In this document: piece by piece, positions 51,074 through 59,100 of the stretch
Layout: the number at the start of each line of letters is the position of its first letter
How positions within the stretch are numbered: position 1 is the first letter of the stretch
Source of the DNA: DAOULT01 sp964646625
GTDB lineage: Bacteria > Chloroflexota > Anaerolineae > CAZYHC01
Direction of reading: 5' to 3'
Assembly (NCBI GenBank): GCA_964646625.1
Contig: CAZYHC010000009.1
Location: forward strand, 62,001 to 126,000
DNA: 64,000 nt
Notes under the pieces: model-generated
What the model was told of the DNA's origin: nothing
Database searches by the model: none
The model's input: the letters and a program-made list of their open reading frames with translations, nothing else
Made by a program: the position numbers and the translations under genes

Positions 51074-52303
51074 ATGAAAGTCTGTATGGTTACTTCGTCC
51101 TATCCCCGTTTTCCGGGCGATGGCACCGCTCCTTTCGTGCAATCTATAGCCGAGCACGTAGCCCGGCAGGGCCACGAGGTTCACGTTCTGGCCCCTTACG
51201 ACCCGCAGGTCAGGGAGGGAGAAAGCGGCCCAACCCCGGTGACGGTACACCGCTTCAAATACGTCTGGGCCGACTCTTTGTGCCTGGTAGGACACGCCAG
51301 ATCGCTGGAGAGAGACATCCGCATGAAAAAAGTGGTCTACCTGTTGACCCCTCTCTATCTTCTCCTGGGGTTTCTGGCCCTGGCCCGGCTCAACCGCCAG
51401 CACTGCTTCGAGGTCCTGCACGCCCATTGGCTGCTGCCCAACGGCTTTCTGGCCCTGCTCTTCGCCAAAGCGTGGGGCCTCCCGCTGGTGGTCAGCCTGC
51501 ACGGCTCCGACGTTTACGTGGCAGAGAAGAGCCCTTTTTTTGCTCCGCTGGGCGGCCTGATCCTGGGCCTGAGCGATGCGGTAACCGCCTGTAGCGAGGA
51601 TTTGAAGCAGAGAGCCTCCCGCCTGAGCGGGGGCAAATGTGACATCAAGGTGATACCCTACGGAGCCAATCCGGCCCTCTTCGGGACATCCGGGGATAGC
51701 GCCGCCCTGCGGGCCAGCCTCAACATCGCTCCCGACGACCTGGTGGTCTTTGGCCTGGGGAGGCTGGTCTATAAAAAGGGCTTCGAGTACCTGATAAGGG
51801 CCATTCCTTTCATCGCAGACGACTTCAGGCAGGTCAAAGTGGTCATCGGCGGGAGCGGGCCTTTGCGGCCTGAACTGGAGCAGCTTTCCGAACAGTTGGG
51901 CGTGAGGGAGCAGGTCCGTCTGCCCGGCCGCATAGCCTGGGACCAGGTGCCCACCTACTTCGACCTGTGCGACGTGTTTGTGGCCCCTTCCGTCAGGGAC
52001 CGGGAAGGGAACGTCGATGGGTTGCCCAACACCGTCCTGGAGGCCATGGCTTCTTCCAGGCCGATTGTGGCCAGCAGGGTGGCCGGTATCCCGGCCGTGA
52101 TCGAGGAGGGGAAAAATGGTTTCCTGGTGGAGGAACGAAACCCGGCCCAACTGGCTCAGGCCATCAAACGGCTGCTGGGCTCCAGGGAGCTGCGGGAAAG
52201 GTTGGGAAAGGCCAGCCGTAGAAAGATCGAAGGTGAGTTGAACTGGGATAAGGTGGCCGGGCAATTCGTGGCGCTGTATCGGGGTGCCTGCTCAGGTGGA
52301 TAA
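51074..52303 (+). CDS. Family 4 glycosyltransferase (GT-B fold)
   Basis: 409 residues. FPGDGTAPFVQSIAEHVARQGHE at the start (glycine-rich acceptor loop), LHGSDVYVAEKSP near 140, VFGLGRLVYKKGFEYLIRA near 227 and the donor-site EAMASSRPIVASRVAGIPAVIEEGKNG-type Glu region near 324. Retaining mechanism expected. Donor and acceptor are unknown. The stop lies at the edge of a palindromic repeat that extends into the next gene. Confidence 0.9.
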   Translation: MKVCMVTSSYPRFPGDGTAPFVQSIAEHVARQGHEVHVLAPYDPQVREGESGPTPVTVHRFKYVWADSLCLVGHARSLERDIRMKKVVYLLTPLYLLLGFLALARLNRQHCFEVLHAHWLLPNGFLALLFAKAWGLPLVVSLHGSDVYVAEKSPFFAPLGGLILGLSDAVTACSEDLKQRASRLSGGKCDIKVIPYGANPALFGTSGDSAALRASLNIAPDDLVVFGLGRLVYKKGFEYLIRAIPFIADDFRQVKVVIGGSGPLRPELEQLSEQLGVREQVRLPGRIAWDQVPTYFDLCDVFVAPSVRDREGNVDGLPNTVLEAMASSRPIVASRVAGIPAVIEEGKNGFLVEERNPAQLAQAIKRLLGSRELRERLGKASRRKIEGELNWDKVAGQFVALYRGACSGG

Positions 52304-53138
52304 ATCTAACCGCCGATACACGCCGATGAACGCGGATAAATTAAGCATCGGCGCTTATCTGCGTTCATCGGCGGTTAAGAATCGGACCGCCGATAAGCTC
52401 CACGACGTGGCCGCGCGGCGACGTAAGGCGGAGAAGATAGCCGCCATTTTGCACGACTTTTGGGGGGCAGAGTCGGGATTCGGGGCGTTGCGCTGCCTGG
52501 ACGTGGGCTGCGCGACGGGAGTCATCACCCATCGGCTGGCCGCCGAGTTCGAGTTGACGGTGGGTCTCGATCCGGACGTGGCGGCTCTCGGCCGGGCCAG
52601 TCGCATGGAAGGGGAGGCGATTTTTGCCGTAGCCGATGCCGCCGGCCTGCCCTTCGAGGACGGGGCCTTTGACGTGGTCATCTGCGCCCAGGTGTACGAG
52701 CACGTCGCCGACCCCGTGCGCCTGGCGGCCGAAATCTGGCGGGTGCTGAAGCCGAACGGCCTGTGTTTCTTCAGCGGCCCCAACCGGCTGGAGATCATCG
52801 AGGGACATCACCACCTGCCCTTTCTTTCCTGGCTGCCCAGCCCCCTGGCCGATCTTTACCTGAAGTTGGCCCGTGACCAGGAGGCTTACCACGAAAGGCC
52901 CCTGACCTGTTGGAGCCTGCGCCGTCTGTGGGAACGCTTTGAAATTCACGATTACACTGTGGAGATGCTCCGCCAGCCGGAGCGTTTTCACTGTGGCGAG
53001 GAACTGAGAGGAGGACAGTGGATGCGACGTATCCCGCGCCTTGTCTGGCGGGCCTTGTTCTTTTTGCTCCCTAATTACAACTGGGTGTTGCGCAAGTCCA
53101 CTACCTCCGGCCAGAAGTCGGGAGAGGAGCCAGGCTGA
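52284..53138 (+). CDS. SAM-dependent methyltransferase, N-terminus uncertain
   Basis: Up to 284 residues. Motif I is CLDVGCATGVITHRLA, followed by VGLDPDVAALGRA and the strand 4 region FDVVICAQVYEHVADP. The first roughly 35 codons are encoded by the palindromic repeat at 52308-52376 and by overlap with the GT4 gene, so they may be spurious or recruited. In-frame ATG 52326 and GTG 52407 are alternative starts; none has a good ribosome site. Confidence 0.75.
   Translation: MPAQVDKSNRRYTPMNADKLSIGAYLRSSAVKNRTADKLHDVAARRRKAEKIAAILHDFWGAESGFGALRCLDVGCATGVITHRLAAEFELTVGLDPDVAALGRASRMEGEAIFAVADAAGLPFEDGAFDVVICAQVYEHVADPVRLAAEIWRVLKPNGLCFFSGPNRLEIIEGHHHLPFLSWLPSPLADLYLKLARDQEAYHERPLTCWSLRRLWERFEIHDYTVEMLRQPERFHCGEELRGGQWMRRIPRLVWRALFFLLPNYNWVLRKSTTSGQKSGEEPG
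52308..52376 (+). repeat. Imperfect palindromic intergenic-type repeat
   Basis: Left arm begins AACCGCCGATACACGCCG and continues GATGAACGCGGATAA to 52339; the right arm TTATCTGCGTTC-ATCGGCGGTT (52355-52376) is nearly its reverse complement. Similar words (CTGCGTTCATCGG) occur at 35144-35156 between two minus-strand genes. Confidence 0.65.
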
Positions 53139-53144
53139 ACCGGT

Positions 53145-54266
53145 ATGAAAATCGCCATCGAAGCGCTGGGTATCGGTCCGCCCGGCGGAGGGCGGGCTCA
53201 CACCCTCAATTTGCTGGAAGCGCTGTTCAGGATCGACGCCGAGAACCGTTATCTGGTATTCGTGGATCGTTGGGAGCCCTCCCTGGCCCACAAAAACGTC
53301 CAACAGAAAGTGCTCCCCATCAAACATCGGCTGCTGGCCCGGTTGGGGGCCCAACTGGTGCTGCCTGTGGTTCTGCGCCAGGAAGGGGTCGAACTGACCC
53401 ACTTCGTCAAAAACCTGGGACTGGCCCTGATCCCTTCGAAAACGGTGGTCACGGTCCACGATCTGACCATTCTGCGCTATCCGCACTTCTTCCCCGCCAT
53501 TGACGTCTGGTACTGGCGCGCTATCGAGCCCCGCACCCTGCACCAGGCCGACCGCGTGATCGCCGTCTCGCAACACACCGCCGACGACCTGGAACGTTTT
53601 TATCGTTTGCCGCCGGAACGCATCACCGTCATATATAACTGCTGCAATCCCCTCTTCCAGCCGGCGGGGGAAGCGGAGGTAGCCAGAGTACGGGCCAGAT
53701 ACGGCCTTGCCAGGCAAACCGTTATCCACGTGGGCAGCATCTCGCGCAAGAAAAACCTGGCTACCCTAGTGAAAGCTTTCGCCCGATTCCGCCAGGCCAC
53801 GCGCTTCCCCGGCCAACTGGTGCTGGTGGGACGGGAATACGGCAAAGGGCGAGACGAAGAATTGTACCACGCCATCAGCGCCCTGGGCCTGGAAGAGGTG
53901 GTGGTTTTCACTGGCCCGGTGCCCGACCAGGACCTGCCGCCCCTGTACTCGGCCTCCGAGGTGTTCGTTTTTCCATCCGTGCACGAAGGGTTTGGGCTGG
54001 TGGCCCTGGAGGCTATGGCCTGCGGCCTGCCCGTGATCACCACCGCCGGTGGGGCCATAACCGAAGTGGTGGACGAGGCGGCCCTGATGTTGCGGGACCC
54101 CACCGACCAGGACGAATTGAGCCTGGCCCTGCAACGCGTGCTGGAGGATGCCGACCTGCAAGGCCGGATGATCGAGGGCGGGCTGGAACAGGCGCGGCGC
54201 TTCTCGTGCGCGGAAGTGGCCCGCCAGACCCTGCAACTCTACCGGGAAGTGGTGGGAGCATCGTGA
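53145..54266 (+). CDS. Family 4 glycosyltransferase
   Basis: 373 residues. IGPPGGGRAHTLNLLEAL at the start, VTVHDLTILRYPHFFP near 103, VGSISRKKNLATLVKAF near 196 and the donor motif VFPSVHEGFGLVALEAMACG near 275 with both catalytic Glu residues. Six bases after the methyltransferase. It resembles mannosyl- or rhamnosyltransferases of O-antigen clusters; sugar not decidable. Confidence 0.9.
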   Translation: MKIAIEALGIGPPGGGRAHTLNLLEALFRIDAENRYLVFVDRWEPSLAHKNVQQKVLPIKHRLLARLGAQLVLPVVLRQEGVELTHFVKNLGLALIPSKTVVTVHDLTILRYPHFFPAIDVWYWRAIEPRTLHQADRVIAVSQHTADDLERFYRLPPERITVIYNCCNPLFQPAGEAEVARVRARYGLARQTVIHVGSISRKKNLATLVKAFARFRQATRFPGQLVLVGREYGKGRDEELYHAISALGLEEVVVFTGPVPDQDLPPLYSASEVFVFPSVHEGFGLVALEAMACGLPVITTAGGAITEVVDEAALMLRDPTDQDELSLALQRVLEDADLQGRMIEGGLEQARRFSCAEVARQTLQLYREVVGAS

Positions 54267-54298
54267 GGGTGGAAATTACAAAGCTCAGGGAGTAAATA

Positions 54299-55003
54299 AT
54301 GCCTTCGCAAAAAGAACTGGCAGATTTCTACGACAAAAAGTTTCGAGAAGAAGGGCTGCAAGAATCACGCTCTTTTTACAGGTGGATTTTGCGATTGCTG
54401 AGAGTGGAAAGCGGTGAGCGGCTGCTTGACGTTTCTTGTGGGGTGGGAGTGTTGAACGGTTGCGCCGAAGATAAAGGGCTGGTCTCGCATGGGATGGATT
54501 TCTCGCGTGAGGCGGTGGGCCAGGCCCGTGAAAACGCCGCCCATTCCAGTATAGTGCTTGGAGACGCCCAGGCGCTTCCCTACCCGGACGGGTCCTTCGA
54601 CTACGTAACCAACGTGGGCAGCATCGAACATTACCTGGACCCTGCCCAGGGGGTGCAAGAGATGGTCAGAGTGCTTAGAGATGGGGGGCGGGCCTGCATC
54701 GTGCTCCCCAACAGCTACTTTATCCTGGACATCATTTTCGACGTCATGCTCACTGGCCGAGGGCCCAGCCACAAGCAACTGCTCGAACGTTTCGCCACCA
54801 GGCACGGCTGGCAGCAACTTTTGAAGGAAAATGGGCTGGTCGTCCAGCGGGTGGTTAAGCACAATGCCTGTCTGCCCGATAACTGGGAGGATATCAAATC
54901 GTACTTCCGCCACCCGAAGAGGCTCCTTTCCCTGCTGCTCTCCTTATTCATTCCCTTGAATCTCTCGCATTCCTTCGTTTTTATTTGTGGCAAGAACGTT
55001 TAG
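54299..55003 (+). CDS. SAM-dependent methyltransferase (type 11)
   Basis: 234 residues. LLDVSCGVGVLNGCAED near 41 is motif I, GMDFSREAVGQA the acidic strand, and FDYVTNVGSIEHYLDP near 100 the strand 4 region. The C-terminus is hydrophobic (LLSLLLSLFIPLNLSHSF) and may associate with the membrane, fitting a lipid-linked substrate. AGGGAG precedes the start. Confidence 0.8.
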   Translation: MPSQKELADFYDKKFREEGLQESRSFYRWILRLLRVESGERLLDVSCGVGVLNGCAEDKGLVSHGMDFSREAVGQARENAAHSSIVLGDAQALPYPDGSFDYVTNVGSIEHYLDPAQGVQEMVRVLRDGGRACIVLPNSYFILDIIFDVMLTGRGPSHKQLLERFATRHGWQQLLKENGLVVQRVVKHNACLPDNWEDIKSYFRHPKRLLSLLLSLFIPLNLSHSFVFICGKNV

Positions 55004-55009
55004 GATATT

Positions 55010-55903
55010 ATGAATATTAAGAAACTGCTAAGAATCTTATTTGTTGTCATTATAATATCTATTTCTTTTTACTATATATCGCGTAGCATTATCACCAACA
55101 CAGAGGCGCTTATACAGGCTAAGGCGAACATCAATTATGCCCTGCTGCTGTGCTCCATTGGGGTTACCACCGTTTGCGTGGTGCTGGGGGGCTGGGAGTG
55201 GAAGTTGCTGCTGACCGCGCTGGGTCACGATTTGAGCACCAGGCAGGGCTTGCGCATCCATCTGAGGTCCAACGTTGCCAAGTACGTGCCGGGTTTCGCC
55301 TGGCACATCGTGGGCAAAACCTACCTGTGTCGCCAGGCCCACATCCCCTCTCGCTACATCACCGTCGCGGTGGGCTTCGAGTTCGTCTCCATGATCTTGA
55401 CGGCGTTTCTGGCGGCCCTGGTAGTGCTGCCCGGGGTGGACTTCGTGACCATGAGCTCCCAGGAAAGGTGGACGGTATATGGCCTGGCTTTCCTGGGGGG
55501 AGGAATTATATTCCTGGGGCTGCCCCTGGGTTTGCAGACCGTTATCCAGACCATCGACCGGGAAGGAGATTGGAAGATCAGATGGTGGGGGATATCGCTG
55601 ACCTTGATAGTGATGTTTTTTAACTGGCTTTTGTGGGGGCTGGGTTTTTGCGCCCTGATTGCCGCCATCCACCCGGTCAGGAGCGCCCAAATTCCGACTT
55701 TCATTTTCACGCTGACCTCCTCTTTTGTTTTCAGTTTGCTGATCATCTTCGTGCCCAACGGCATCGGGGTGCGGGAAAGCGCCATGACCTTCCTGCTCAG
55801 CACGGCGCTGCCCTCTTCTATCGCCGCCCTGATAGCCATTATGATCCGGCTGGTGATGATCGTGGGCGAGTTGATCGGGTTTGTCATCGCCCTGAAGCTG
55901 TAG
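55010..55903 (+). CDS. UPF0104 / lysylphosphatidylglycerol-synthase-type membrane protein
   Basis: 297 residues with about seven to eight helices. GGWEWKLLLTALGHDLS near 62, KYVPGFAWHIVGKTYLC near 89, VFVPNGIGVRESAMTFLLS near 245 are typical of the MprF flippase-like domain family. In glycan clusters these proteins are suspected to move lipid-linked intermediates; that is inference. Lacks the MprF catalytic domain. Confidence 0.75.
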   Translation: MNIKKLLRILFVVIIISISFYYISRSIITNTEALIQAKANINYALLLCSIGVTTVCVVLGGWEWKLLLTALGHDLSTRQGLRIHLRSNVAKYVPGFAWHIVGKTYLCRQAHIPSRYITVAVGFEFVSMILTAFLAALVVLPGVDFVTMSSQERWTVYGLAFLGGGIIFLGLPLGLQTVIQTIDREGDWKIRWWGISLTLIVMFFNWLLWGLGFCALIAAIHPVRSAQIPTFIFTLTSSFVFSLLIIFVPNGIGVRESAMTFLLSTALPSSIAALIAIMIRLVMIVGELIGFVIALKL

Positions 55904-55941
55904 GTGGTGTGCTCCGTTGTGAAACCAGAGGGTAAATAAGT

Positions 55942-57399
55942 ATGAACGTTCTTTTTGTTTTTTCGTTAAATGATATCCAATCGCCGCGTAAACCATTGCG
56001 GTCGCCGGAACAAATACAGCTTGGTATCTCGTATATATCGTCATTTTTAAAAAAGCATGGTCATCATACCAGGTTGATTGTTTTAAGCAGCATTTTAGGT
56101 GAAAAAAATCAAGATATCATAAATGAATATTTTGGAAAATTCCAACCCAAATTGGTTTGTTTCACTGCCGTGGCTACGGAGTATCGCTTTATGGCGGACG
56201 TGGCAAAATACATAAAGAGTCGCCATCCAGACGTTTACTTATTGATCGGCGGCCCTCACGCTTCCCTAAACCCCCAGGAAGCCTTGTTGGATGACTTTGA
56301 CGCGGTATGTATTGGCGAAGGCGAAGACGCGACGCTGGAATTAGTGTCGCAATTGGAACAGGGTATGACTCCTTCAGCTATCCCCAACCTTTGGATCAAG
56401 CACGGCTCTGAAATCGAGAAGAACCCCACGCGCCCATTTTTACAGGACCTCGACCGCCTGCCTTTCCCGGACAGGGAGATGTGGCAGGCATGGATAGGAG
56501 ATAATCCGGGCGCAAGACATCAAATTTTATTGGGCCGTGGCTGCCCGTTTCAATGCACTTATTGCTCTAATCACGCTCTTAAAAAATTGGCCTCGGGCAC
56601 CTACGTCAGGTTCAGGTCGCCGGATAACATCCTGGAAGAACTGGAAGAATTTGTGGCCCGCTTTCCCACGGAAAAGGATATCTTTCTGCAAATCGAGACC
56701 ATCGGAATAAATCAAGAGTGGGCCATGGCATTATGCTCCAGGCTGGAACAATTCAACGCCACGCTCAGCCAACCCCTGTCCTTCAGCGCCAGCATAAGAA
56801 TTACGCCCAATGCAGACCTGGAAAGTCTCTTTGCTGCCCTTGAAAGGAGCAATTTAAAGTTTATACACATTGGACTCGAATCGGGGAGCGAAAGGGTACG
56901 TCGGGAAATACTCAAACGGCATTATTCCAATCAGGACGTTATTAATGCCGTTAAATTAGCGCGAAAGTATGGCTTGAAAATAGGGTTCTTCAACATGATA
57001 GGTCTGCCTGGGGAAACCGTAGCTGATTTTGAGGAAACTGTCAAGATGAATCGAATATGCTTACCTGATTGGCATTTTACTTACATATTCTTCCCATATC
57101 CGGGCACCGATCTATATTCTTTGTGCCAGGAACAGGGATTATTGCAGGAACCTCTCGATACCGAAATGGAAAGAAGTAAAGCCGTTTTAGACCTGCCAGG
57201 GTTTCCCAAAAAGCAGATACAGAAAAGTTACGTGTGGTTTGATTACTATGTCTATAAAGGTCGTAAACCGATATATAAAATATTGGCGCGGGTTCTCGTC
57301 TCCAAGTTTAGATCGAGTTATCACTTGAATTATTTTTATAGAAGGCTTACCCGGTTGTTCTTCTTTAAATGGCTTAATTACATCTTAAAAGACTATTAG
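55942..57399 (+). CDS. B12-binding-domain radical SAM protein
   Basis: 485 residues. Residues about 1-145 are a cobalamin-binding-like Rossmann domain (LIGGPHASLNPQE, VCIGEGEDATLELV) without the DxHxxG motif. The radical SAM cluster is CPFQCTYC (C201, C205, C208), then HIGLESGSERVRREILKRH near 313 and GLPGETVADFEET. It may catalyse methylation or rearrangement of a lipid or sugar. More AT-rich than the genes around it, with different codon choice, hinting at recent acquisition. Confidence 0.88.
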   Translation: MNVLFVFSLNDIQSPRKPLRSPEQIQLGISYISSFLKKHGHHTRLIVLSSILGEKNQDIINEYFGKFQPKLVCFTAVATEYRFMADVAKYIKSRHPDVYLLIGGPHASLNPQEALLDDFDAVCIGEGEDATLELVSQLEQGMTPSAIPNLWIKHGSEIEKNPTRPFLQDLDRLPFPDREMWQAWIGDNPGARHQILLGRGCPFQCTYCSNHALKKLASGTYVRFRSPDNILEELEEFVARFPTEKDIFLQIETIGINQEWAMALCSRLEQFNATLSQPLSFSASIRITPNADLESLFAALERSNLKFIHIGLESGSERVRREILKRHYSNQDVINAVKLARKYGLKIGFFNMIGLPGETVADFEETVKMNRICLPDWHFTYIFFPYPGTDLYSLCQEQGLLQEPLDTEMERSKAVLDLPGFPKKQIQKSYVWFDYYVYKGRKPIYKILARVLVSKFRSSYHLNYFYRRLTRLFFFKWLNYILKDY

Positions 57400-57407
57400 G
57401 AAACGAA

Positions 57408-57438
57408 GCCTGGGGAGCAAACTCCCAGGCTCAAAGCT
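57408..57438 (+). repeat. Dispersed hairpin element, copy 2
   Basis: GCCTGGGGAG (57408-57417) pairs with CTCCCAGGC (57422-57430) with one bulge; ACTCCCAGGCTCAAAGCT is identical to 43334-43351. It may terminate the glycan cluster. Confidence 0.65.
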
Positions 57439-57458
57439 TGTCGAGGAGGTATACCATC

Positions 57459-58499
57459 ATGGAGAAAGTGCGATTTGGAGTAATCGGAGCGGGCTTGATG
57501 GGTGATTTGCACGCCGGGATAGGCTATCACCTGCCCTACGCCGAGTTTGTCTGCGCCGCAGACCCCGATCGGGAGCGGGTCAAGGCCCTGGCTCAGAAGT
57601 ACGAGGGCCAGGCCTACACCCATTACCCCGAAATGCTGGACCAAGAAGAGTTGGACGCGGTGGTGATCTGCACGCCAGAGACCCTGCACGTCGAGCCGGT
57701 GCTCAACGCGGCGGAACGGGGTTTGCACATCATGCTGGAGAAACCCCTGGCCCGCACTATGGAGGAGGCCGACACCATTATCGAGGCCTGTGAGAGAGAG
57801 CAGGTCAAGCTGATGATCGGCTACATTCTGCGCTTTGAGCCCACTCACGTCAAATTGAAAGAGGCCCTCGAAACAGGCACCTTCGGGCGTTTCCTGTCGG
57901 CCTATGCGCGGCGTAACGCGCCCATTCAGGAAGCGCGGCGGTTGGGAGGGCGCACGACGGTCACCAACTACATCGCCGTGCACGACATCGATCTCATCCT
58001 CTGGTACCACCCCCAGCAGGTGGTCAAGGTCTTCGGTAAAGCCCTGCGGGGCAAGGTGCAACGGGAACTGGGCACCTGGGATTACAGTTGGGGCCTGTTC
58101 GAGTTCGAGGATGGGGCGCTGGGCATCGTGGAAACCGGCTGGGGCTATCCCGAAAAATGGCTGGACTGGAACAAGCCCCCCACCTGGAGAGGCTTCAGCG
58201 ACGCCTACATGAACGTCGTTTGCGAGGAGGGCGTGGCTAACATTAATTTCCTGCCCATGGATATGTACGCCATCGACGCCGAGAACTGGAAGCTGGCCGA
58301 AACCCGCCACTGGCCGCAGATGTACGGGCGGACGGCGGGCGCGCTCAAGCTGGAATTGGAACACTTCTTTGAGTGCGTGCTTTACGACCAGCAGCCCATG
58401 ATCACCGGCCAGGACGGTCGCCGCTCTCTGGAAGTGGCCTGTGCCCTCGAACAGTCTATTGCCGAGGGCCGAGAGATTGAGTTGCCGCTAGCCAGGTGA
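57459..58499 (+). CDS. Gfo/Idh/MocA-family oxidoreductase
   Basis: 346 residues. NAD(P) loop FGVIGAGLMGDLHAG near 5, LDAVVICTPETLHVEPVL near 66, and the catalytic-type EKPLARTMEEAD near 95, whose Lys is the family's conserved residue. HDIDLILWYHPQQ near 179 holds the usual Asp-His pair. Acts on a sugar or inositol hydroxyl. ATG 57459 has GAGGAGGT 8 bases upstream. Could serve the glycan cluster or sugar catabolism. Confidence 0.9.
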   Translation: MEKVRFGVIGAGLMGDLHAGIGYHLPYAEFVCAADPDRERVKALAQKYEGQAYTHYPEMLDQEELDAVVICTPETLHVEPVLNAAERGLHIMLEKPLARTMEEADTIIEACEREQVKLMIGYILRFEPTHVKLKEALETGTFGRFLSAYARRNAPIQEARRLGGRTTVTNYIAVHDIDLILWYHPQQVVKVFGKALRGKVQRELGTWDYSWGLFEFEDGALGIVETGWGYPEKWLDWNKPPTWRGFSDAYMNVVCEEGVANINFLPMDMYAIDAENWKLAETRHWPQMYGRTAGALKLELEHFFECVLYDQQPMITGQDGRRSLEVACALEQSIAEGREIELPLAR

Positions 58500-58633
58500 C
58501 GGTTCCAGAGGGGGTGAGAGGCCCGCTGCCACCACAAGATGTTGGGGAATGGCTCTCTATGACCACTACGGGTTGTGGGGGCAGACGTTTTTCACCGGTT
58601 ATGAAACGGTCAACCGAAAACAGTTTGGACCGC

Positions 58634-58662
58634 TTGACAATTGTCTCGCGGTGTGTTATAAT
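58634..58662 (+). promoter_or_regulatory. Perfect consensus promoter of the AOR operon
   Basis: TTGACA (58634-58639), 17 bases, TATAAT (58657-58662). Transcription would begin about 25 bases before the first RNA element. Confidence 0.88.
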
Positions 58663-58693
58663 TACTACAAAGTGAAGGCGGAGCACGGGGTGG

Positions 58694-58816
58694 TCCTCCG
58701 ATTCATCGGGTCCCTCTGGGAACGATGAACGATAAGGTGAGAGGAGCAATTCTCTCGCCCGCCAGTGTGCAAAGGAGGCAACTAGCCGGTCAGATTGGCA
58801 AGTTTGCCTCTTTTTG
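58694..58816 (+). promoter_or_regulatory. Riboswitch-like RNA 1 with terminator, probable Moco/tungsten-cofactor motif
   Basis: Closing stem CCTCC (58695-58699)/GGAGG (58774-58778). Inside: hairpin TTCATCG (58702-58708)/CGATGAA (58723-58729) capped by TCCC/GGGA, and hairpin GGTGAGAG (58736-58743)/CTCTCGCC (58752-58759). Terminator GGAGGCAA (58774-58781)/TTGCCTC (58804-58810) then TTTTTGG. The closing stem and terminator share GGAGG and exclude each other. Resemblance to the Moco motif is from memory and the downstream W/Mo enzyme. Confidence 0.65.
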
Positions 58817-58857
58817 GTTTTATAGTGATGGAGTAAAAGGATGCAAATAAAATAGAA

Positions 58858-58983
58858 TCCTCCGATTCATCGGGTCCCCCTGGGAACGATGAACGATAAG
58901 GTGAGAGGAGCAATCCTCTCGCCCGCCAGTGCGCAAAGGAGGCAACCAGCCGGTCAGCGCGGTGAGTTTGCCTCCTTATTTTA
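58858..58983 (+). promoter_or_regulatory. Riboswitch-like RNA 2 with terminator, near-duplicate of RNA 1
   Basis: Offset exactly 164 bases from RNA 1 with very few substitutions in the first 90 bases. One change turns a G-U pair into G-C in the second hairpin (GAGAGG now with CCTCTC), so the stem is preserved. Terminator arms GGAGGCAA and TTGCCTCC are followed by TTATTTTAA. A tandem two-switch arrangement on one transcript. Confidence 0.65.
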
Positions 58984-59100
58984 ATAGCAGGGAGAGGGGG
59001 TGATGTTCCAGAAAGTACTAGCCGGACGATCAATCACGGGGATGTGCTCAAACAATACAGATCCAACTGCAAATTTAACAATTTCAAAGGAGGGTATGAT

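Larger units (their letters stand above)
58500..59100 (+). other. 600-base leader region of the AOR operon
   Basis: No protein gene. Holds the promoter at 58634, two near-identical structured RNA elements at 58694 and 58858, each with a terminator, and a 120-base untranslated stretch to the ferredoxin start. Nothing recognisable at 58500-58630. Confidence 0.8.
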
